This document shows, one piece after another, positions 25,152 to 32,281 of a DNA stretch of 35,681 bases. The DNA comes from Candidatus Bathyarchaeota archaeon. Its GTDB lineage: Archaea > Thermoproteota > Bathyarchaeia > TCS64. The stretch lies in assembly GCA_016930055.1 (NCBI GenBank), contig JAFGHP010000057.1, positions 1 through 35,681 on the forward strand, written 5' to 3'. The notes beneath the pieces are model-generated. The model was not told the DNA's origin. It was given only the letters and a program-made list of their open reading frames with translations, and did not search any database. Within the stretch, counting starts at the first letter, position 1. Every line of letters starts with the position of its first letter. Both the position numbers and the translations under genes were made by a program.

Positions 25152-25802
25152 CTAGATCCTCCATAGTGAAGCTTTTCCTAAATATTCGCTGACCTCCCAT
25201 TCTTTCACAGTAACATTGTCTACATCAACAATAAAGATTGAGTGTAATCGTGCATTTCTAATTTCTTCTAGGGTTACTGGAGGATGTGTATAGTATAAGT
25301 CGCAAAGTTTTTTAATAGCTAAAATTTCCTCATCGGTTCTGAATCTTGGTGGTTTTGTCAAGCATGGTGGTATTTGTAGAATATAATATGGTGGTGTGCC
25401 TAAAACAAATTTACTTGAATATCCACTATATCTTACTATTTTACTCGCTACTCTTGCTTTCAAATAATAAAGAGGATCAACTGCATTTTCTGGCGGTACA
25501 AAACCAGTTTCTAATTCAACCATGAGCGTTCCTAGACCTTTTTCAGCTGCAACATCTACCGAGATCCCATTCACACCTTCTTCAATTTTAACATTAAATC
25601 CTGATTCAATAAGGTGTGCTGCACAGATTAACTCCATTACAGAATGATTAATTTTAATCCTATTCTCTTTGTGTTTCTTCTCTAGATCATTACGTAATTC
25701 AATAATTTTAGATATATATTGAGAATCAATTGATTTCAAAATTTTTTGTACAACTGAGTCTATATCTTTCATAAATACTTCTGTTGCGTCTTTAGAACCC
25801 AT
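25152..25802 (-). CDS. Archaeal protein with PD-(D/E)XK-like core
   Basis: A 216-residue soluble protein from ATG 25802 (the track extends 13 codons to a TTG at 25841). The middle, HSVMELICAAHLIESGF followed by ISVDVAAEKGLGTLMVELETG, has the helix-strand-Asp-strand-ExE layout of PD-(D/E)XK nuclease folds, with Glu where Lys is common. The rest (YYLKARVASKIVRYSGYSSKFVLGTPPYY) is reminiscent of conserved archaeal proteins with no assigned role. Nuclease activity is inference. It neighbours a DUF123 GIY-YIG gene on the same strand. Confidence 0.5.
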   Translation of the reverse strand: MGSKDATEVFMKDIDSVVQKILKSIDSQYISKIIELRNDLEKKHKENRIKINHSVMELICAAHLIESGFNVKIEEGVNGISVDVAAEKGLGTLMVELETGFVPPENAVDPLYYLKARVASKIVRYSGYSSKFVLGTPPYYILQIPPCLTKPPRFRTDEEILAIKKLCDLYYTHPPVTLEEIRNARLHSIFIVDVDNVTVKEWEVSEYLGKASLWRI

Positions 25803-25910
25803 CTTAGCACGCTTGCCTTTATTCTCATCATATGAGAACAACTAATAAAAATAATCGGTTGCTATTATAAAATTTTAATAAAAATCATTAAAATTGGATA
25901 AATTATTCAA

Positions 25911-26333
25911 TTATTTTGTGACCATTATTTTTTTTGGAAATCCATAACTTTCAATGAATAAACAATTACTTACTTTGTAAAGATGGCTTTTACATTTACA
26001 ATCTGAGCATCCAAAACCATTTATTGGTACACCTACTTTGGATATTTCTTCAGAAATTAAGCACTCCAACTTCTCTACAGATTCTTTAATAAATACAGAA
26101 TCTAAGTTAACATTCGGTGATTTTAAAAGATAATCTATATGCCAATGTGTTACTGTAGTCTTATTTTTGTTTGTTTTTATATGCCTTTTTACTCTAGGTT
26201 CAATTCCGTTCATAGCAGATCCAACATAAATGTAGGTTCCTTTTTCAATGAGTTTTTTACCTAATGCTCCAATGGTTATTTCTATATCTTGTAAAACTTG
26301 AATACATAAACAATAGGTTCCTGGTTTACTCAT
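25911..26333 (-). CDS. DUF123 GIY-YIG family protein
   Basis: A 140-residue protein of the archaeal/bacterial DUF123 family. The GIY-YIG-like pair is GTYCLCI and GTYIYVGSAMNG, followed by RVKRHIKTNKNKTTVTHWHIDYLL and the C-terminal GFGCSDCKCKSHLY, the usual family end. In some archaea this domain is fused or adjacent to endonuclease III, suggesting a repair role; here it stands alone. The catalytic Arg is probably in RVKRH. It is divergent from the aminotransferase gene. Confidence 0.88.
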   Translation of the reverse strand: MSKPGTYCLCIQVLQDIEITIGALGKKLIEKGTYIYVGSAMNGIEPRVKRHIKTNKNKTTVTHWHIDYLLKSPNVNLDSVFIKESVEKLECLISEEISKVGVPINGFGCSDCKCKSHLYKVSNCLFIESYGFPKKIMVTK

Positions 26334-26426
26334 CTTAGTATATTGATTTGTATAGTTATAAATAAGGGCAAGTGAAAATATCCTTTAACTTCTTATTCTT
26401 ATAATGTAATTATTCATAGATTGAAA

Positions 26427-27602
26427 ATGGGCCTAAAACTGAGGGACGAGTTTCCTTTATGTAAAAAGTATATTTATTTTGATTGTGCTGCACAAGGTGC
26501 AATGCCTCTTACGACAATAAAAACAATTCAAGAATATGAAATGGATTTAGTAGCTTTGTATAAAGCAGAAACACCTTGGAAAGATTCGTTGAAAAAATGG
26601 GAAGAAAAACGATCTAATTCTAAGAAATTATTTGCAGAGATTATTGGGTGTCAATCTGAAGAAGTTGCTTTTGTTAGTAATGCTACTAATGGGTTAAACA
26701 CAATTTTTGGTATGATTCCAATCAAGAGAGGACAGAATGTTGTAACAACTGATATGGAATTTCCTATGTGCAATGCATTAGTAAATAGTCAAAGACGTAA
26801 AGGTGCTGAACCACGTTTTATTAAGAGTAAAGATGGTATAGTAACTCTTGAACAATTTGAGAAAACCGTAGACGATAAAACTGCAGTTGTTATGGTGGAT
26901 CATCCTACTTGGTTTAATGGCTACACTTATGATTTGAAAGCTCTAAGTGAATTAGCTCACAATCACGGTGCTAAACTTGTAATTGATGTTACACAAGGTG
27001 TTGGAAGCATTAATTGGGAAGCTAAAAAATGGGGTGTAGATTTTGCAGCTACTAGTACTTATAAATGGCTTATGGGTGGACCTTATTCTCAATCTGCTGG
27101 CTTTATGTATGCTAATAAAGAATATTTCGATGACTATCTACCTCCTGTTGTAAGTGCCTCAGCATATGAATTAACCCCTAATAAACAATCAAAAAACTCT
27201 GTATATTTCACCTATAATGTCAAATCTAAAAAAGGAATTAACCGATTTGAAGTTTATAACCGTTCAGAAATCGCTTACGTAGCTGTTGAAAATTCAATGA
27301 AGCTTATTTTGAGTCATGGAAAGAAAGAAGTTGAGAGACAAGTTAAGGATGTAGATAATGCTATAGTTAATGGTGCCTTAGAAGCTGGTTATGTTTTAGG
27401 TACTCCTGAAGATGAGTCTCAAAGAATGTATGTAAGTCTTAAAGTACCTGAACCTGAAAAAATTCCAGGTAAACTCTATGAACATGGAGTTATAGCGAGT
27501 TATCGTGTTGGCGGTCTCCGAATTTCTCCGCATTTTTATAATACTGTTGATGAAGCTGAGAAGTTTATCTCTATTCTGAAAAAGGTAGCTCCTATTAACT
27601 AA
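26427..27602 (+). CDS. Class V PLP-dependent aminotransferase
   Basis: A PLP enzyme of the cysteine desulfurase/isopenicillin-N-epimerase superfamily. From ATG 26427 it has 391 aa; the track adds a TTG two codons earlier. The PLP lysine is in TSTYKWLMGGP, with Asp of LVIDVTQGVG and His of VDHPTWFNGY nearby, so this one keeps the lysine that IscS lacks. No C-terminal SAC-type cysteine loop is seen, so a desulfurase role is unlikely; amino acid cleavage or transamination is more probable. It is followed by purD 47 nt later. Confidence 0.85.
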   Translation: MGLKLRDEFPLCKKYIYFDCAAQGAMPLTTIKTIQEYEMDLVALYKAETPWKDSLKKWEEKRSNSKKLFAEIIGCQSEEVAFVSNATNGLNTIFGMIPIKRGQNVVTTDMEFPMCNALVNSQRRKGAEPRFIKSKDGIVTLEQFEKTVDDKTAVVMVDHPTWFNGYTYDLKALSELAHNHGAKLVIDVTQGVGSINWEAKKWGVDFAATSTYKWLMGGPYSQSAGFMYANKEYFDDYLPPVVSASAYELTPNKQSKNSVYFTYNVKSKKGINRFEVYNRSEIAYVAVENSMKLILSHGKKEVERQVKDVDNAIVNGALEAGYVLGTPEDESQRMYVSLKVPEPEKIPGKLYEHGVIASYRVGGLRISPHFYNTVDEAEKFISILKKVAPIN

Positions 27603-27649
27603 ATACTTTTCAATCCTCTATACCTTCTTTTTTTGTTGGGTGGTTCTTA

Positions 27650-28888
27650 TTGAAGGTGCTTGTTGTTGGAAATGGTGCTCGTGAACATGCAATTGCTAAA
27701 AAACTCTATAATGATGGAGCTGAAATAGTTTCAGCAATGTCTAAACGTAATCCTGGGATAATCTCAATCTCAACCCGTTTCGAGATAATCAATATTAATG
27801 ACCCTTCAAATTATGAGAAGTTTAATTCTCTTGATTATGCAGTTATTGGTCCGGAAGATGTTTTAGCAAATGGTGTCTCCGATTTTCTAGAAAAAAAAGG
27901 TATTCCTGTTATTGGCCCAAGAAAAGCTTTAGCTCGTTTAGAATGGAGTAAAGGTTATGCAAGAGAACTTCTAACAAATTATAACATCCCAGGTAATCCC
28001 CAATATAAAATATGTAGAAATACTGATGATGTTAAAGAGTTTCTAAAACAACATACTGAAGTTGCAGTTAAACCAGACGTTCTAACTGGTGGGAAAGGTG
28101 TTAAACTTACAGGTGAACACCTGCACTCATACAATGATGTAGTAAATTATGCTGATGAATGTATAAGTCGTGATAGTCTAGTAGTTCTTGAAGAAAAACT
28201 AATTGGTAAAGAATTCACTCTTCAAGCTTTCGTAGATGGTAAACATGTTGAGGTAATGCCCATGGTTCGTGATTATAAACGGGCTTATGATGGTGATAAG
28301 GGTCCAAACACAGGTAGTATGGGAAGTTTCAGTTGCCCTAATCATCTCTTACCAGATATTCCAATTACTGCAGTTAAAAAAGGAGAAGAAATTATGAAAA
28401 AAACCATCGAGTCTCTGAATAAAAATGTTGGTGAATATAAAGGGTTTCTTTATGGAGGGTTCATGAATACTAGCAAAGGGGTATATTTGATCGAATATAA
28501 TGTTAGGCTCGGAGATCCTGAAGCAATTAATGTCTTATCGATATTGAATACACCTTTCACAAAACTAACTGAAGAAATTATTGATGGAAGATTATCTAAA
28601 CCTCATTTCAAAAATGAAGCAACTGTATGTGTATATCTTGTACCCGAAGGATATCCTTTGAACCCTAAAAAAGATCACACAATCAGTATTAAGGAACCAG
28701 CCTCATCAGAACTTTATTTCGCTTCAGTCTATACAGAAAATGGACTAATTAAAACTACAAGCAGTAGAGCAATAGCACTTTTGGCTAAAGGAGAATCCGT
28801 AAAATCTGCACGTAAACTAGTTTATTCTGATGTTAACAAAATTTCTGGCGACTTATTTTATAGAAGTGATATAGCTGCGGATTTCTAA
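27650..28888 (+). CDS. purD: Phosphoribosylamine-glycine ligase (GAR synthetase)
   Basis: Second step of purine synthesis: joins glycine to phosphoribosylamine with ATP. It begins KVLVVGNGAREHAIA, the family start, with the ATP-grasp core VKPDVLTGGKGVKL, GKEFTLQAFVDG, GPNTGSMGSF and NVRLGDPEA. 412 aa is close to the family norm. The start is TTG 27650, with a GGGTGG stretch 7-8 nt upstream acting as a weak ribosome site. No other pur genes are adjacent, but prs in the same window supplies PRPP to this pathway. Confidence 0.93.
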   Translation: MKVLVVGNGAREHAIAKKLYNDGAEIVSAMSKRNPGIISISTRFEIININDPSNYEKFNSLDYAVIGPEDVLANGVSDFLEKKGIPVIGPRKALARLEWSKGYARELLTNYNIPGNPQYKICRNTDDVKEFLKQHTEVAVKPDVLTGGKGVKLTGEHLHSYNDVVNYADECISRDSLVVLEEKLIGKEFTLQAFVDGKHVEVMPMVRDYKRAYDGDKGPNTGSMGSFSCPNHLLPDIPITAVKKGEEIMKKTIESLNKNVGEYKGFLYGGFMNTSKGVYLIEYNVRLGDPEAINVLSILNTPFTKLTEEIIDGRLSKPHFKNEATVCVYLVPEGYPLNPKKDHTISIKEPASSELYFASVYTENGLIKTTSSRAIALLAKGESVKSARKLVYSDVNKISGDLFYRSDIAADF

Positions 28889-28991
28889 ATTTGAATAATA
28901 CTATAAAAAACTAATAGGGGGAGATTTTACATCAACTTATTTATTCGGTGGATTTTTACTTATCAACCTCATATTTTTAGAAGGTGAATAT

Positions 28992-29537
28992 ATGAGTACT
29001 ACCAAAGATGTTAGACTGGCACCCCTCGAAGCTATTCTTTATGCAATTGGTAAACCAATAAGTCTTACAAACATATGTGCTCACCTTAAACTTGCTGATG
29101 AGCTAGAAGCCTCTAATTTGATAAAAAAACTTGCAGAAATCTATGAAGTTGATGGAAGTCCCCTTGAGATAAAATTTTTAGCAGAAGAACGTGTAGTACT
29201 TCAACTAAAACCAGATTATTCGAAACAAGCTAAATTTAGTATGAAACCCCCCCTCACAACTGGCCCTCTTCGAACCCTTAGTTATATTGCTTATAATCAA
29301 CCAGTCGAAAAAAAAGAAGTAGCAGATGCTAGAGGAAGCCAAGCTTACAAACATATTAAACAACTTGAGAGTATGAATTTAATAAACTCAGAAAAAACAG
29401 GTAAAGATACCATTTTAAGGACAACAGACGATTTCGCTGATTACCTTGGGTTAAGTAGAGATAGAAGTAATATGAAGAGACAGTTAAGTAGAATTTTTAA
29501 GAAATTAGAAGATGATTCGAAAAAGAAAAAAAAGTAA
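28992..29537 (+). CDS. scpB: Segregation and condensation protein ScpB
   Basis: A winged-helix protein that binds ScpA as part of SMC-type condensin. The N-terminal wing (PLEAILYAIGKPISLTNICAHL) and second wing (LRTLSYIAYNQPVEKKEVADARG) are in order; a charged Lys-rich tail ends it. 181 aa is normal. The start has AAGGTGA 5 nt upstream. Neither scpA nor smc is in the window. A 43-residue membrane ORF follows. Confidence 0.88.
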   Translation: MSTTKDVRLAPLEAILYAIGKPISLTNICAHLKLADELEASNLIKKLAEIYEVDGSPLEIKFLAEERVVLQLKPDYSKQAKFSMKPPLTTGPLRTLSYIAYNQPVEKKEVADARGSQAYKHIKQLESMNLINSEKTGKDTILRTTDDFADYLGLSRDRSNMKRQLSRIFKKLEDDSKKKKK

Positions 29538-29593
29538 AGGATCTATAATCGGTCATCTTTTTATACTACAACGAATTTAATTGAACGACAGAT

Positions 29594-29725
29594 ATGAGTG
29601 ATACAGGTATTAATGTGCAATTAATTGCGTTTTTTATTGGAATGATACCAAGTATTTATTTTGCTTACATGGTAATTAAAGGAATATATTATACATTAAC
29701 TCAGTCTAAAGACGAAGATCTGTAA
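29594..29725 (+). CDS. 43-residue single-helix membrane protein (missed by the ORF track)
   Basis: It reads MSDTGINVQLIAFFIGMIPS and continues to TQSKDEDL before TAA. A single membrane helix spans about residues 9-34, with an acidic C-terminus. It lies 56 nt after scpB and 73 nt before the AIM24-like gene. Coding is supported by a clear ATG, hydrophobic-then-charged composition and the lack of any other feature in this gap, but not by homology. Function unknown. Confidence 0.5.
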   Translation: MSDTGINVQLIAFFIGMIPSIYFAYMVIKGIYYTLTQSKDEDL

Positions 29726-29798
29726 AATATATAGTACTATTTTTCCTAAATTACTTATTTTTAAAAGAAAGTTCATACAATATTTTTAATGTGATTCC

Positions 29799-30500
29799 AT
29801 GAAGTATGAAATAAAATATAGTCCAAGTTATTCAATGTTAGTTGTCAATCTTGAAAATGGTGAAAAGATTACAGGAGAAGCTGGTGCTTTAACGTATATG
29901 ACACCAACGATTGAAATTGTCACTCGAATGCGTGAAAAAAGCATTTTGGGTTCTTTAGCGACAACTTTTCTTGGTGGGCAAAGCTTCTTTGTAAATGATT
30001 ATGTGGCTGCACTTGGAGCTGGGGAGGTTGCTTTAGTAGCAGCTCCTGTGGGTGATGTTAAACAATTATCTGTAACTCCTGATAGAGGGTATATTGTTCA
30101 AAAATCATCATACCTTGCTTCAACACAGCAAGTTGATTTAGATGTAAGGTGGGAAGGCTTCACTAGAGGAATATTTGGTCAAGGATTATTCATGATAAAA
30201 ACCACTGGCGTTGGTGATCTCTTCATTAATACTTTTGGTGCAATAGACAAACATGATCTTAAGCCTGGTGAAGAATTGGTGGTGGATAACTTTCACTTAG
30301 TATGTTTTAGCGATCGATGTGACTATAAAGTTGAGAAATTTGGTGGTTGGAAAGAAACAATACTCAGTGGAGAAGGCTTAGTAACTAGAATAAGGGGACC
30401 AGGAGAGGTATATATTCAAACAAAGAATATTCGTGAATTTACTGAATGGTTATGGACATTAATAGGTCCACGAGTTCAAAATAGAAACCGTTCAAGATAA
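29799..30500 (+). CDS. AIM24/TIGR00266 family protein
   Basis: A 233-residue beta-rich protein of the widespread TIGR00266/AIM24 group. Recognisable segments are ENGEKITGEAGALTYMTP, SILGSLATTFLGGQSFFVNDY and GVGDLFINTFGAI. Its biochemical role is unknown; the mitochondrial homologue affects inner membrane organisation. No membrane helix or signal peptide. The 3' end overlaps the HAD gene by 9 nt on the opposite strand. Confidence 0.85.
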   Translation: MKYEIKYSPSYSMLVVNLENGEKITGEAGALTYMTPTIEIVTRMREKSILGSLATTFLGGQSFFVNDYVAALGAGEVALVAAPVGDVKQLSVTPDRGYIVQKSSYLASTQQVDLDVRWEGFTRGIFGQGLFMIKTTGVGDLFINTFGAIDKHDLKPGEELVVDNFHLVCFSDRCDYKVEKFGGWKETILSGEGLVTRIRGPGEVYIQTKNIREFTEWLWTLIGPRVQNRNRSR

Positions 30501-31181
30501 TCTTTTAAATATTTTTTCATCTACTGTTTTCACAATTTCGTAAAGATCTTTAACCATGTTTTTACAGCCCGCTTCCATTAGTCTTTTTGCCCACTCATCG
30601 TTACGCCAATATCCAATGAAAGAGACCTTTGCTGATTCAGCTGTTTTCATATCTGTTGTTGTATCACCAACATAAAATACTGTATCAGGTGTAGCTCCTA
30701 ATTCTTTTATAACGTCAAGAAGATGTCTTGGATCAGGTTTCGGATATGGCACATCGTCTCTTGCTAAAAGTTTATCAATGTATGAATAAATTCCAGTTTT
30801 TTCCATACTTTGAACAGCATATTCGTGACATCCTCGTGTTGCTATCCCAATTCCTAGTCCTCGATTTTTAATCTCTTTAAGAGTAACTTCAGAGTTTTTT
30901 ATGGGTTTAGCGAGATGCACACCTTCAAGTTCCACAGAATTCATTACTGATTCGATTTTTTTCATTAAAACTGAGATTTTCTCTTTTGATATTCCTAATT
31001 CAATGAGTGCTTTTTCTCCTGCTTGGATTACTTGATATGTTCTTCTTCCTTCGTTTGGATTGTTAGGGGATACTCCCTCCGCAATGAGTAATTCTTGAAC
31101 CATTTGTGACATTTTACCATAATTAATAGTTGAGTCAATAAGTGTACCATCCAGATCTAAAACAACTGCTTTGAGTTTCAT
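30492..31181 (-). CDS. HAD-superfamily hydrolase (phosphoglycolate phosphatase-like)
   Basis: A Mg-dependent phosphatase. HAD motif I is VVLDLDGTLIDS, motif II is IATRG, motif III is the Lys of PYPKPDPRHL, and motif IV is VGDTTTDMKTA. A helical cap lies between motifs I and II (about residues 15-90), as in PGP-like enzymes. ATG 31181 (MKLKAVVLDLDG) is preferred over the track's 31202. 229 aa is typical. Substrate unknown. Confidence 0.88.
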   Translation of the reverse strand: MKLKAVVLDLDGTLIDSTINYGKMSQMVQELLIAEGVSPNNPNEGRRTYQVIQAGEKALIELGISKEKISVLMKKIESVMNSVELEGVHLAKPIKNSEVTLKEIKNRGLGIGIATRGCHEYAVQSMEKTGIYSYIDKLLARDDVPYPKPDPRHLLDVIKELGATPDTVFYVGDTTTDMKTAESAKVSFIGYWRNDEWAKRLMEAGCKNMVKDLYEIVKTVDEKIFKRLS

Positions 31182-31232
31182 ATAGCGTTTCTGAAACGTC
31201 AAAGCTTAAGAAGTCTACGTTTTTTCCAATAT

Positions 31233-31240
31233 CTTAAAAT
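31233..31240 (+). promoter_or_regulatory. TATA-like box of tRNA-Ala
   Basis: CTTAAAAT lies about 31 nt before the first tRNA base, the same spacing as the box of tRNA-Arg. Confidence 0.4.
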
Positions 31241-31267
31241 TCTATGCGATTAGTATCTGGTGGTGCT

Positions 31268-31340
31268 GGGCTGGTAGATCAGGGGTATGATCGCCTGACT
31301 TGCAATCAGGAGGTCGGGGGTTCAAATCCCTCCCAGTCCA
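31268..31340 (+). tRNA. tRNA-Ala (TGC)
   Basis: A complete intronless tRNA. The acceptor GGGCTGG pairs with CCAGTCC including the G3-U70 wobble that marks alanine tRNAs; the discriminator is A. The D-stem GATC/GATC, anticodon stem CCTGA/TCAGG with loop CTTGCAA (anticodon TGC), and T-arm GGGGG/CCCTC with TTCAAAT are all in order. CCA is not encoded. Confidence 0.97.
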
Positions 31341-31440
31341 CTTAATATTTTTAATACAGAAATATATTGAGTAAAATTATTTTTAGGTCCATAATTTGTG
31401 AAATATTATATTGTTGTATTCCTCTTATTTCTTGATCTTT

Positions 31441-31554
31441 ATGACTAAGGTTAATGAAGTGTACTTATGTGATATCTGCGGTAATAAAGTTAAGGTAATT
31501 GAATCAGGTGCTGGACAACTGGTTTGCTGCGGACAACCTATGAAGAAAGTATAA
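31441..31554 (+). CDS. Desulforedoxin (37 aa, missed by the ORF track)
   Basis: A minimal rubredoxin-like iron protein with Cys10, Cys13 (CDIC) and Cys29, Cys30 (CCGQPM), C-x2-C-x15-CC. This matches desulforedoxin and the N-terminal domain of desulfoferrodoxin; the ORF ends immediately after, so no superoxide reductase domain is attached. It may carry electrons to the flavodiiron protein or a superoxide reductase elsewhere, which is inference. It follows tRNA-Ala by 100 nt and converges on the RDD gene 16 nt away. Confidence 0.9.
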   Translation: MTKVNEVYLCDICGNKVKVIESGAGQLVCCGQPMKKV

Positions 31555-31570
31555 AAAAAGCTTCTTCTTA

Positions 31571-32107
31571 CTAATACCTATTCTTTTCTTTTGTTACAAT
31601 TGTTTTAGCGAGCATTGTAAATAGTCTTTGACTTTTTTCACCTAAGAATAACCAACCAATTATTAAATCTAAAGGTAGGAGAAACGCTTTACCGAATGCT
31701 TGAATTAATGATTGAGTAATGTCAATGGCTCCTCCTTCAAGGTTTGTCACTCTAATTTTCATTACCATTTTTCCTATACTTTGACCATATTCGTAATCCA
31801 TGAATGCAAAATATATGAATTGGAATAAATTATCGAAGCCAAAATCTGACCAAGGAATGTATCTTGGTATACCTACATATCCTCCTATGAAAAAGCTTGG
31901 CAAAATAATTATCGCTTTTAATACTCCAATAACAATTCCTACTAAAATCATGTCAATAATGAAAGCAATTATTCTGTCTCCCCAACTAGCCAAATCAATG
32001 ACTTTAGAACCAGAGAAACTCGTTGTATTTGTAACCGGAGCACCACAATGCTGGCAAAAAGCAGCATCTTCCAAAAGTTCAGCACCACATTTCTCACATC
32101 TAACCAT
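31571..32107 (-). CDS. Zinc-ribbon RDD family membrane protein
   Basis: 178 residues: an N-terminal zinc ribbon (CEKCGAELLEDAAFCQHCGAP), a short linker, then an RDD domain (ASWGDRIIAFIIDMILVG) with about three membrane helices and the GQSIGKMVMKIRV segment typical of RDD proteins. Function is unknown; RDD proteins are suspected transporters or membrane sensors. The start is ATG 32107. About 170 nt of AT-rich, apparently empty sequence separates it from the FDH gene. Confidence 0.85.
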   Translation of the reverse strand: MVRCEKCGAELLEDAAFCQHCGAPVTNTTSFSGSKVIDLASWGDRIIAFIIDMILVGIVIGVLKAIIILPSFFIGGYVGIPRYIPWSDFGFDNLFQFIYFAFMDYEYGQSIGKMVMKIRVTNLEGGAIDITQSLIQAFGKAFLLPLDLIIGWLFLGEKSQRLFTMLAKTIVTKEKNRY

Positions 32108-32281
32108 GCAATATCCTTCCTAATACTAAAAGAAAAAGAAATGCTCCTTATAATCTTAACGAGTTAACATAATAATTAATACTTTTTATTTTTATGTAGA
32201 ATTTTAAAAATTTTTTACATAAATTTAAATAAAAATCTATATTAAACTTGGTAAAAACTGTTTAAAACATATTAAGTAATT

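Noticed and set aside
28889-28991. Riboswitch in the 103-nt scpB leader
   Set aside because: I see no conserved aptamer motif; AT-rich sequence with a possible promoter and a plain AAGGTGA ribosome site explains it.
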